DNA of 64,000 nucleotides from Bolinopsis microptera. Lineage: Eukaryota > Ctenophora > Tentaculata > Lobata > Bolinopsidae. A program made the position numbers and the translations under genes. The stretch lies in the NCBI RefSeq assembly GCF_026151205.1, contig NC_087078.1, positions 5,659,675 through 5,723,674 of the forward strand, in the 5' to 3' direction. A model generated the notes under the pieces. That model worked only from the letters and a program-made list of their open reading frames with translations, was not told where the DNA came from and made no database searches. Position 1 is the first letter of the stretch. Every line of letters begins with the position of its first letter. Of the stretch, positions 20,210 through 31,826 are shown piece after piece.

Positions 20210-21520
20210 ATGGATAAATTTCCCAATCCGGACATGATGTTGGCGGGATTTCTCGCACAAGCGGCTCTGGCAAGGATAATAACCGGTGCAACGTTGGGGG
20301 ATTACTGGGAAGTGAATGCGGGTATCTTTTGGTTTCTGCTTATCGGGCTGTCTGTAGTAGTGGCTTTCTTAACATACATTAAAAATGAAAGTGAAGGCAA
20401 CAAGTTGGTTCAAGGACTAGTTATAGTTTCATTTGCAGGATCTTTCATTCTCAACCTAGGCGGCGATTCTCTTGGGATGTATGCAGTTGAGTGTTCCGGA
20501 GGAGAGCCCAAAATCTACATGTATTGCACGATCCCGATAATGGCACTAGCTTCGCTACTAATTGCAGTGCACTTCCTGAAAGAAACAAATCCACAAGCAT
20601 CTGAAGAAAATACCAAACTGCCGAACCCAGAAATCATTCTTTTTGGGGTTTGTATTCAGTGTTTTATTGGAAAGTGTATGTTCGCTATTGGATTTGACAG
20701 CTTTTGCGGAGGAAAGGGAATCGGATTATGGCTGGAGCTTCTGATCGTGTCAGGCATCCTCGCCACCTTAACTTTCAAAACAACTGCCAGCCAATTCAGG
20801 TTACATCGATCATTGTTTACATTTGTCTGCTCATTTATCATAAGCTTTAGTTCAGTAATGGTAGGTTTCTGGTCATATATCTGTTCAAGTGATTGGTATT
20901 ATTATACTGTCTACCAAGTTTTCGCGTCCATCATTAATGGGGTAGCTGCTCTGGTTATCGTAATCATGATCCTGAGGAAGAATCCTTCTGCTCTTCAAAA
21001 TTCAACAGCTCAAAGTCCTCAAGCTGTTGTTGCTGCTAAAACTACCTCTCATCCGATGCAAACATCCTACCCTCCTCAAGTTACTTACCCTCAATCATCC
21101 TACCCGCCACAAGCATCCAACCCTCCTCAAGCATCCTACCCTCCTCAAGCATCCTACCCTCCACCAGCATCATACCCTCCTACACCATCCAACCCTCTAC
21201 CAGGATCCTACCCTCCTCAAGCATCCTACCCGCCACCAGGATCCTACCCGCCACAAGCATCCTACCCTCCACCAGTATCCTACCCTCCTCAAGCATCCTA
21301 CCCGCCACCACAAGCATCCTACCCTCCCCAAGCATCCTACCCTCCTCAAGCATCCTACCCGCCACCACAAGCATCCTACCCTCCCCAAGCATCCTACCCT
21401 CCTCAAGCATCCTACCCGCCACCACAGGCATCCTACCCTCCTCCACCATCTTACCCACCTCCAGGTCATAACTCTCCTATACTCGAAGCGGACGCTCAAA
21501 CTCCTCAACCTACTGAATGA
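20210..21520 (+). CDS. duplicated four-TM membrane protein with proline-rich tail
   Basis: 436-residue multipass membrane protein, family not firmly identified. It has two tandem 4-TM modules: module 1 (residues ~4-130, starting FPNPDMMLAGF) and module 2 (~138-262, starting LPNPEIILFGV) share their opening motif and helix spacing, so the gene arose by internal duplication. The size and layout resemble MARVEL-type proteins, but this is inference. The tail (~265-436) is built of YPPQAS/YPPPGS units, as in synaptophysin-like or other PPxY-type cytoplasmic tails. The ATG lies 8 bp after a strong acceptor (TTTTTTTCAG), implying a 5'UTR intron. AATAAA follows at 21614. Other long open frames over the tail are artefacts of its repetition. 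Confidence 0.8.
   Translation: MDKFPNPDMMLAGFLAQAALARIITGATLGDYWEVNAGIFWFLLIGLSVVVAFLTYIKNESEGNKLVQGLVIVSFAGSFILNLGGDSLGMYAVECSGGEPKIYMYCTIPIMALASLLIAVHFLKETNPQASEENTKLPNPEIILFGVCIQCFIGKCMFAIGFDSFCGGKGIGLWLELLIVSGILATLTFKTTASQFRLHRSLFTFVCSFIISFSSVMVGFWSYICSSDWYYYTVYQVFASIINGVAALVIVIMILRKNPSALQNSTAQSPQAVVAAKTTSHPMQTSYPPQVTYPQSSYPPQASNPPQASYPPQASYPPPASYPPTPSNPLPGSYPPQASYPPPGSYPPQASYPPPVSYPPQASYPPPQASYPPQASYPPQASYPPPQASYPPQASYPPQASYPPPQASYPPPPSYPPPGHNSPILEADAQTPQPTE
21060..21470 (+). repeat. coding minisatellite of the Pro-rich tail
   Basis: About 22 repeats of an 18-21 bp unit encoding S-Y-P-P-[QP]-[AGPV], with a higher-order repeat (CCGCCACCACAAGCATCCTA blocks near 21300, 21360 and 21416). 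Length is likely to vary between individuals. Confidence 0.8.
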
Positions 21521-21613
21521 AACAAAGATTCTCCTCCTGTTATGAGCCATTAAAAGAACAGAGTAGTCCGAAGAGGCTAGTATGCAAGTTCGTGAGAGGA
21601 TACTCTATGCATA

Positions 21614-21619
21614 AATAAA
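21614..21619 (+). terminator. polyadenylation signal AATAAA
   Basis: Canonical hexamer ~94 bp after the stop codon of the proline-rich membrane protein. Confidence 0.5.
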
Positions 21620-22260
21620 ATTGATTTATCAATGTTGGTTTCCGTTTAGAGAATTAAGACTGATGAAATGCGGTGCCAAAAGAGGGCGGAGACATAAAAA
21701 CTATTAAATTAAATAGGCGCCTTCTTTTATTTTATAAAACTTAATCGCATTTTAATTTATCTAGAATAGTGAAATTGGACTTCTGCCACCAACACGTACA
21801 AATATTGTTGTAATATCTAGTTTATTTTTATTCATTATTTAGATTATGATGTTGTTATTTAATTTATTTATGAGAAACTGTTTCATGGTTTTAAATGTTC
21901 CATTACTATTAGTTCACCCCCCCCCCCCAATTATGCTTAGTTAATTTCTAAAACTCGCATAAAATTCTGGTTGATGTCATTAGTCAAGAGAATTAATAAT
22001 AACCTGACCAGTATGACTATGAGTAACTGTACTTTCAAAATCAAAAGGAAAGATTAGAGCAGAAACCACCCGTGATAATAAATTAAAGATTAAAAATGGT
22101 ATGCATCAAGGAAAAATATCGCAGAGAATAAATTAGAGTGTGCCCACTGCACAGGGACCGATTTAAAATTAAAGAACAGTCTCGCAAACTTATTTGCCAA
22201 TTCAATAATCTGCTCTCCAGAATTAAATCCATTAAAAAACAACGATTCTAGGAGTAAGAC

Positions 22261-22650
22261 TCGTCAGTTCGCTATACTTCCTCCAGAAGTTGAAGCGCTG
22301 CGTCAGTCAACACATCTCGTCAGTTCGCTATACTTCATCAAGAAGTTGAAGCGCTGCGTCAGTCAACACATCTCGTCAGTTCGCTATACTTCCTCCAGAA
22401 GTTGAAGCGCTGCGTCAGTCAACACATCTCGTCAGTTCGCTATACTTCCTCCAGAAGTTGAAGCGCTGCGTCAGTCAACACATCTCGTCAGTTCGCTATA
22501 CTTCCTCCAGAAGTTGAAGCGCTGCGTCAGTCAACACATCTCGTCAGTTCGCTATACTTCATCCAGAAGTTGAAGCGCTGCGTCAGTCAACACATCTCGT
22601 CAGTTCGCTAAACTTCCTCCAGAAGTTGAAGCGCTGCGTCAGTCAACGCA
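22261..22650. repeat. 7 x 56-bp tandem repeat
   Basis: Unit starts TCGTCAGTTCGCTATACTTC; copies start at 22261, 22317, 22373 and onward with constant spacing and very few substitutions. Each unit contains the short inverted pair ACTTC...GAAGT. Non-coding. Confidence 0.9.
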
Positions 22651-22810
22651 TCAGCTTGCTCTTGAAGCATTATTTTTGCTGATGATATGATCTTTTGTGC
22701 CTGGAGTGTCATGTGTTAACGTATATCTGATCTTGTATCTTCACCGGTCCATTAAAAGGTTGGTCGAGAAGATGATCGGACGAAATAATCTATAACGTTT
22801 ATAAATGTAT

Positions 22811-23686
22811 TTATAAATCAAGAGGCTTGCATATAATGAACATATTGACACGGGTGCAGAGTTGAGTCTGTACGGAACCTAGTAGTTTCAGATCCTTGTT
22901 TAACTTGCCGTACAGCAAGGTCATCCACTACTTTAGCCCGGCGAGGCACATAACTCCCTCTACAACTCCATGACAAATGTTTCATATATAGTAGCCGAGT
23001 TCACAAGTTATATCCTTGTGTTTGAGAAGAGCTCGTTAGAACTGCTTCCTTTCCCTTCAGTATCCCACAGTCTCTCGAGTTTCGTAACTGCCAGAGAACT
23101 CTCTTAAACAATTACTAGACTCGGTGATTATAAATCAAGAGGCTTGCATATAATGAACATATTGACACGGGTGCAGAGTTGAGTCTGTACGGAACCTAGT
23201 AGTTTCAGATCCTTGTTTAACTTGCCGTACAGCAAGGTCATCCACTACTTTAGCCCGGCGAGGCACATAACTCCCTCTACAACTCCATGACAAATGTTTC
23301 ATATATAGTAGCCGAGTTCACAAGTTATATCCTTGTGTTTGAGAAGAGCTCGTTAGAACTGCTTCCTTTCCCTTCAGTATCCCACAGTCTCTCGAGTTTC
23401 GTAACTGCCAGAGAACTCTCTTAAACAATTACTAGACTCGGTGATTATAAATCAAGAGGCTTGCATATAATGAACATATTGACACGGGTGCAGAGTTGAG
23501 TCTGTACGGAACCTAGTAGTTTCAGATCCTTGTTTAACTTGCCGTACAGCAAGATCATCCACTACTTTAGCCCGGCGAGGCACATAACTCCCTCTACAAC
23601 TCCATGACAAATGTTTCATATATAGTAGCCGAGTTCACAAGTTATATCCTTGTGTTTGAGAAGAGCTCGTTAGAACTGCTTCCTTA
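22811..23686. repeat. 2.75 x 317-bp tandem repeat
   Basis: Copies begin TTATAAATCAAGAGGCTTGC at 22811, 23128 and 23445, essentially identical (one substitution seen), and the last is truncated at ~23686. The array ends 13 bp downstream of the HELQ stop codon, so HELQ transcripts may end in it. Confidence 0.9.
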
Positions 23687-23698
23687 CTCAATCTAAAA

Positions 23699-26600
23699 TT
23701 ATTTTTGCCAAAAGTTTAATAAAGTTGTCACCTCATTTTGTACCTGTTTTTGTGTGAGATGTTCGATGTCGGAGGACAGGAGTATAGGTTCCGCAGCTGC
23801 CAGTTTTTGGAGTGATTTATATCCTGCTTTGTGGAGCTGCTTTGCCCGAGCCTGCAAATAATACTTAGATTTTAAACTCAAGTTGGTTAGTATCAATCAT
23901 CCAGGGTTTATCTCGCTTATTAAAAATTCAATTTGTAATTTATCTGATTTTCATTCCTGGGCCATGAAAGTTTCAAAATAATATGCAAAATATTAAAAAC
24001 AGGCGAACTAAAGATTAAGTAATCAAAAGAAGAGGTAACTACATCAAGAATTGCAACATATTCTCAGCTGATTCTAACTTGACGTTCCATACCACTAATT
24101 GGTGCAGAATTTTAGATTTAAAGAGCACAAACACTCATGACTCATCAAACAGGGAGTACAAATTTAATGGAGTCCTTTGGATCCCAAACGAAGGTCTGCC
24201 ATCCCAGGTATCTATTTCCATTGTCAATAGTATGGCGATAAAAAGGCTATAACTATAATTAAATTAAGCTACCGATAAGATTATTGGGCTTTAAAAGAAA
24301 TAGGTCCTCTTAAACAGAAATAGTCTATCAGCGTAGTAACTATAAACTCTATACAGTCAACATCTTAACCGAGAAGTTATTTTAACAAATGCCTCTCGTA
24401 GGACAATCTTCAGCTGAACAATCGTCTATCACCGCTACTAAATTCCCAATCCCAGCAACGCTCCATTCACTAACGTCTTCCAGCTTCGTATGAAACATCG
24501 TCCATCTACCTTTGCCAGCTCATCCAGCCTTTTATTCGCCGCATTGTCTCCAAGAACTTTACTCTCAATCCATTACTTCTCGTAATGATAATGACAGGGT
24601 TGAGTGCTGAGTTCAGTATTGGCAGTACAGTTCCCAGCACTGCTATAAGATAGGAGAAAGACTCATGTGGGACATATGTATTAGTGAGACTCGTAGAGAA
24701 TACAAATCCATAGTAGGCAGAATTACATACGACAAATAGGGTTGAAATGAGGATTACGGTAATGGTCACGTGACGTTGATTGGAGCTGGCTTCAAACTGA
24801 CTTGATCTGTGCAGTGATACCAGTTGGACTACACACGTGATAAAGATGATGAGGACTGGTATAAGAAAGGCTATCACCTGAGGCATAAAGATCAAAAAGA
24901 TATTGTTCTCTGCAATACTAGCGCCCATATGCAAAATCCACCGAACATACATATTAATAGCGAATTGGTTCTGAACAAGATAAAACTGATGTATATCAAG
25001 CGCAGCTAGGATTACCCACGGCACAATGTACAATATACATGCCAGTTTCACAGCACCTATCTTTATCTGGAGGAAGGGTCTTAAGATCATGACAGTCCTG
25101 GAAACAGCCAGCACTAAGTTGTAGAATACAGACGATCTGTAACTTATCTGAATGACTGTATAGAAGACAACTGTGTGTATATCTATAGAGTTTTTACCGA
25201 TCACTCCTTTAGTGACCAATAAAAAGCTACAGACTGATGTATAACCCCAACAGCAGTCAGGATATCCGCTGATGCTATCATTGTGTAGAGAAAGGGGACT
25301 AGAGAGAGTTCGCCCTTCCGATAGTAGTTGATAACGAAGATGTTCAGGGTGATGGTTATGATACTGAGTAGAATACTTGGTATGCTGGTGGTGAAGAACG
25401 GCTCCAGGGTTGACAGGAATGCTCTCCAATAGCGATCATATTCATCATAATCAGTCATCGTAACATGCGGATAGACAGATGCACTATGAACGTTAGGAAA
25501 AGCTGTGCTGTGATCAGCCATGACGCAATTTTCTGTAAATTAATACAAATTAAAGAGCTTTAAATTAAATTCAAGCCAATAAACAGTTAGGTGAATACGA
25601 AAAATTACAGCAACGCAATTTATCGATATCACGGTTTCAAAGATCAAGTTACTGGTAAGCTTCCCGTCCCGTCAATATGAGGGCTGTCGAAATACGGGTG
25701 AAAAAAGATCGGCAGAAACTTGCATATCATAAGTTTACTAACTACAAAGTTACTTATCAAAATCGATATAAAAATCACGGTTATCGATTATCGCTCGTGC
25801 GTGCCGCAAATGGCAACCTACCAATACTATGAGCCTAACTCAAACTGTAAAAAGACGAAGAACTAAACTTAGAATTTAAATGAGCAAATAGAAAAATTCT
25901 AGTCTCTACCTAACAGCTAACTATTGCATTGTTCAATGCCCTCACGTGCTTTACCTCCAGGATGGTCAATGATTAGTCGACTTTCTTTTAATTCATTTCT
26001 TTTTCTGAACAGATGTCGACCAACGACCACTGCGCCGTTCATAATTGTTTTTTAAAAGAGAAAATTTCGGGCATTATGGTTTTAAATGGTTGGGAATTAT
26101 ATTTTTATCTAGAGTATACTTACGTGTTTGCACCTGAGACCTGAACATTTAAACAGATGTCGACCAGGGATATGGTTGTAGATGGTTGTGGATGGTTGTT
26201 TTAAAAAAATATCTAGAGTAAACAAAACTCACGTGTTTGATACCAGGAATCTCAAGAATTTGAGCAAGTTCGGGAGAGCCAGCAAAGAAGAGTTTCTGTA
26301 CCAAAGCATCAAAAACAGAAGAGAGTGCCCAATAATCCGGCAACTCCTGGGTGATAGTACACTCTCAATTCATAGTAAACGGGAGAATTGCATAAATTAT
26401 AGGTACAAGTACACTCTACCGCCTAGATTTAATCAGCAGAGTCGCCTCAAAATTAAAGCTGGTGTGATAGGGAAAATACAGGGTGGCCCGAATTAACACA
26501 ATTCAGTAATCTTGAACCAAGCTGAAGCAGAGCACTGTAGCATAGGATCTGCTCACATCAACATTAATTCTCACCACACTGAACTTAAGCCAGGTGTTGC

Positions 26601-29600
26601 TTAGCAGCTCAGCGCAAAAAAACATAAATCGACTCGGAGTCGTGATACAAATAAAAGTGAACATTTCAAAATGTTAATCTTGCGATGCGCAATGTGCATA
26701 GTAGTATAGTCAGTAGTGTGTAGTGTGTACCTTGGTAAAATGAGCCAGTTTGCTGGCGTGAGATATAACAGAACTAAGAGCAGACTGTAGAGTCCCCCGA
26801 GGGATCTTGAAGAGAGCACTAACTTTCCAGGATGGTACCCCTGAGATCAGCTTGTGGAGTGCTCCTGCTACGTAGAATCTCTTGTAGGGCACTTCTTTTT
26901 CCTGTAGTAGGCCCATTAGAAAATTTGAAGCAATATAACTTGAGAATCTCAAAAATTGCTGAGACTAATTTATATGTTTTAGCTAGTTGTCGCGTTTTGA
27001 CTATCGCAAAAGAACCGTTTTAGCAAATTTTCAAATATTCCCTTGGGATAAATATATACACCAAATAAAAAGGACAGAAAAAAAAGGAATATAAAGTATA
27101 ACAAACTGTACATATTATACACTATATAATATATATACAGTATATATAATATACTGTATACATATACAGTATATATACTGACGATATCAGAGGAGTTCTG
27201 AGTGAAAGCTCTCCAGGCGAGGTAAGATTCCAGGAGGCCAGCAGCAGTGAAGGTTAGTCGGGTAACCTCGTCAAACTGGGAGAAAGCACTGAAATACATC
27301 TGCCAGTCCACGTACACGCCCCTGGTGGAGGTTAAGGGAGGTTAAAGAGCTGAAATACATCTGCCAGTCCACGTACACGCCCCTGGTGGAGGTTAAGGGA
27401 GGTTAAAGAGCTGAAATACATCTGCCAGTCCACGTACACGCCCCTGGTGGAGGTTAAGGGAGGTTAAAGCACTGAAATACATCTGCCAGTCCACGCACAC
27501 ACCCCTGATGGAGGTTAAGGGAGGTTAAAGCACTGAAATACATCTGCCAGTCCACGTACACGCCCCTGATGGAGGTTAAGGGAGGTTAAAGCACTGAAAT
27601 ACATCTGCCAGTCCACGTACACACCCCTGATGGAGGTTAAGGGAGGTTAAAGAGCTGAAATACATCTGCCAGTCCACGCACACGCCCCTGGTGGAGGTTA
27701 AGGGAGGTTAAAGAGCTGAAATACATCTGCCAGTCAACGTACACACCCCTGATGGAGGTTAAGGGAGGTTAAAGAGCTGAAATACATCTGCCAGTCCACG
27801 CACACGCCCCTGGTGGAGGTTAAGGGAGATTAAAGAGCTGAAATACATCTGCCAGTCAACGTACACGCCCCTGATGGAGGTTAAGGGAGGTTAAAGCACT
27901 GAAATACATCTGCCAGTCCACGTACACGCCCCTGATGGAGGTTAAGGGAGGTTAAAGCACTGAAATACATCTGCCAGTCCACGCACACGCCCCTGGTGGA
28001 GGTTAAGGGAGGTTAAAGAGCTGAAATACATCTGCCAGTCAACGTACACGCCCCTGATGGAGGTTAAGGGAGGTTAAAGCACTGAAATACATCTGCCAGT
28101 CCACGCACACGCCCCTGGTGGAGGTTAAGGGAGGTTAAAGAGCTGAAATACATCTGCCAGTCCACGCACACGCCCCTGGTGGAGGTTAAGGGAGGTTAAA
28201 GAGCTGAAATACATCTGCCAGTCAACGTACACACCCCTGATGGAGGTTAAGGGAGGTTAAAGCACTGAAATACATCTGCCAGTCAACGTACACACCCCTG
28301 ATGGAGGTTAAGGGAGGTAAAAGAGCTGAAATACATCTGCCAGTCAACGTACACACCCCTGATGGAGGTTAAGGGAGGTTAAAGCACTGAAATACATCTG
28401 CCAGTCAACGTACACACCCCTGATGGAGGTTAAGGGAGGTTAAAGAGCTGAAATACATCTGCCAGTCCACGCACACGCCCCTGATGGAGGTTAAGGGAGG
28501 TTAAAGCACTGAAATACATCTGCCAGTCCACGTACACGCCCCTGATGGAGGTTAAGGGAGGTTAAAGAGCTGAAATACATCTGCCAGTCCACGTACACAC
28601 CCCTGATGGAGGTTAAGGGAGGTTAAAGCACTGAAATACATCTGCCAGTCCACGTACACGCCCCTGATGGAGGTTAAGGGAGGTTAAAGCACTGAAATAC
28701 ATCTGCCAGTCCACGTACACGCCCCTGATGGAGGTTAAGGGAGGTTAAAGAGCTGAAATACATCTGCCAGTCAACGTACACACCCCTGATGGAGGTTAAG
28801 GGAGGTTAAAGCACTGAAATACATCTGCCAGTCCACGTACACGCCCCTGATGGAGGTTAAGGGAGGTTAAAGAGCTGAAATACATCTGCCAGTCAACGTA
28901 CACGCCCCTGATGGAGGTTAAGGGAGGTTAAAGCACTGAAATACATCTGCCAGTCAACGTACACACCCCTGGTGGAGGTTAAGGGAGGTTAAAGAGCTAA
29001 AATACATCTGCCAGTCAACGTACACACCCCTGATGGAGCTTAAGGGAGGTTAAAGCAATCAATCAATCAATCAAAGTTCGTTTATTTCAGTTCGCTGCTG
29101 TAGAGTATAGTGAGTCCCCCCTCCCCTCCCCTCTCCTATTTCCACCTCTCTAAACCTCTCTACACAGTGTACCAACTCACTCAACGATAGGAGGAACACA
29201 CAAGTACACCAAATGTAGATCTCCCAGTAGAACGAGGTGTCTGTTTGCTTCTCTGATTCCTTGCATTACTTTGTGTGAAATGGTAGGATTTAACGAGCTT
29301 TTGTACACTGCTTTACCAAATTGAGTAGGCTGGATCTTTCCTGGGACGGTTTGTGTTAACCTTGTCTGTTATAAATGATAATAAAAGTTGCACCATTCTG
29401 TAATAAGAAATTTAGGAATTCACATTATTCGATTATTTAAAAATGCACACAGCACAGTTTCTGATCACAGAATGCTAAATCTTAGAATTCTAACCTTCTA
29501 CCCGCTCCACGAACTTGGACTCCTGCAGGAATGTAAGAGCGGAGTCCGCTACAGTGAGACAGGTGTCGGGGGCCTGGTGGTGTAGCAGAGTCTTCTTCAT

Positions 29601-31786
29601 GAACATTCCCAGATCTGCTGAGCTCTGTATCAAACCTGTTCACAAACATACTGTATTAAATAAGTTAGAAAATCCCGATTTACCGCGGGTGTTTCTTTTC
29701 CCAAAACTCCGTGGTTTTATAAGGTTTTAAAGCCCTTACTAATGACTATGATCAACGGTATTGAGTCTGTACCGCTACTGAACTTTTTGACAGAAATCGA
29801 ATCTCAGTAATCGGTCCGTTATTGATCGCTGCTCTTCTTCCTTATTAAAGAACAAACTCCTTCGTACAGAGAACAGCTTGAAATAGAGATAAAATTAGCT
29901 TGAAAGGAAATATAGTTGACGAATTAAAAACCTGATCCGATGAGATGTAGGAGGGTAAGAGCGAGAGATTCTTCATCTAAACAACTCCTGACATCTTCAA
30001 TCTTCCCAAACACCAGCTCGTTAAGGATCTTCTTCTCTAATACACTGCCCAACAGGAAACTGGCCCCTGTGGCTGACAATCCTGGCAGATGGTTATACAT
30101 ATGTTAATACACCTATATCACATCCAGTATACTGAGAAGTTGGTTCACTGTTCAATTCTGTCCCAAAAAGTATTAAGTAATATTATTAGCAGGAGGAAGC
30201 TCGGACTACTACTTGAGAATATTTAAGTGTGCAGATACCATACAATTTTGTGCAGATAGGATTCATATCAGTTTGTTCACAAAAAATTTGCACGTGCAGT
30301 TTTTTCGGACAACATACAAACCTGTTCTACCAGCCCTGCCAACCATCTGGAGATACCGAGTTCTGGTCAAAATACTCGACCCTATCTTCACACTCCGTAT
30401 AATCACTCTGAGGTTGTGCTGTGTTATGTAGTTACAACATCGAGATGTAAAATACCAATCGAGCTAAATATAGAATGCAAACATTTAAATATTTCGAACT
30501 AATTCCAAAATCTCTCTTGCTGCAAAAATAATTACGAAAAGTACGGTACAGATGAGTGGGGTACCTAGAAGCGGGAAGGTTCACCCCTGCAGCTAATGTT
30601 GAGGTACAGCACAGAACAGAGAGAACTCCTGTGCTGAACGCTTCTTCCACCAGAACTCTCTCATCTGCTGTCAAACCGCTGTGGTGGTAGGACACACCTG
30701 GGGTAGAAGGCATTGCTGATTAAGAGAACTCTCTTAGAACTCTAAAATTTATCCGTTTCAAGTAATTGCATCTACTTGTTGTTGACGTTAGCATGCTCAA
30801 GAACTCTTGAGGCTCAGTACCTAACAAAGCACTCAAGTTGATATACAACAGCTTTGTCAGTCTCACTTGTACTACTGCTGCACAGTTTGGGGAACAAGAT
30901 CGCTAAACTCCGTTAAAAGAGTCTTCTCGGCCCAGAAAAAGGGCATTCGCGCTGCAGATAACCAATACCACCGCTATTTTTATGACAAAGATCTGAATAG
31001 CACACCTTCACACACAAAGGAAATTTTCAATAAACTAGAAGTATTAGCTTTACCGAACGTGATAGCTAAATGTATATTATGCTTAATGCACAAAGTTTAT
31101 TCTAACACTGCACCACCAAATATTATAAGAATGTTCACTGTTTCAAACTTAAACGCACCTAGAAGAGAACCTGAATTCTTTGCAGTACCATTTAACCGTT
31201 TATGTAATTCAGACAAGAGCATTTCTTACATTGGGCCTAAGTTATATAACCAAACAGTCAACATTATTAACAAGGACATAAAATATGTCACCACTTGCCT
31301 ACAAGACAAATTCCTAAATTCATTCAAGTCTACAGTCAACAAGCATGTGCTTACTGCACAAGCACATAAACCGGATGACAAGGACTGGGACAACTCAAAT
31401 TTCGTACTTTTAGAAATTTAAATAATTTGGTACAACATACGTTGATCATAATAACGAGCAACAAAACTTTAACCTCATAACAAAATATGACTATCTTCGA
31501 GCATTTTTTACAATGCTATCGACACCGCGCAATTTCACTGTCATTTACAACTTTTAAAAGATAAAAATATCACCGCGCATTCTTCAGACCATGTGTCGCT
31601 GTTCTAAATTTATGTCAAGAGATAAGAGTATTTAAAATTCTTAATAGTACTATTTAAATTTGCTAATAGCATAATCATATTTTATACATTATCAATACTT
31701 TATACATTGTGTGCATATATTTATATTTGATTGTAATTAAAGATTTTAAGGCGTTAGTGCCGAGTAATGCCTTCGGGTAGTGCTCC

Positions 31787-31826
<40 letters not shown>

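Noticed and set aside
21027-21550. Alternative-frame and antisense ORFs (HPTLLKHPT, GRMLEEGRM) over the proline tail
   Set aside because: Shadows of a coding minisatellite; only the frame joined to the membrane domain is a plausible gene.
25215-25230. Programmed frameshifting in the GPCR
   Set aside because: A plain T5 run without a slippery heptamer or downstream structure; an indel or sequencing error is simpler.
27304-29057. 61-bp array as coding repeats of HELQ
   Set aside because: 61 is not a multiple of 3, and reading through shifts frame in each unit; the flanking exons join in phase without it.
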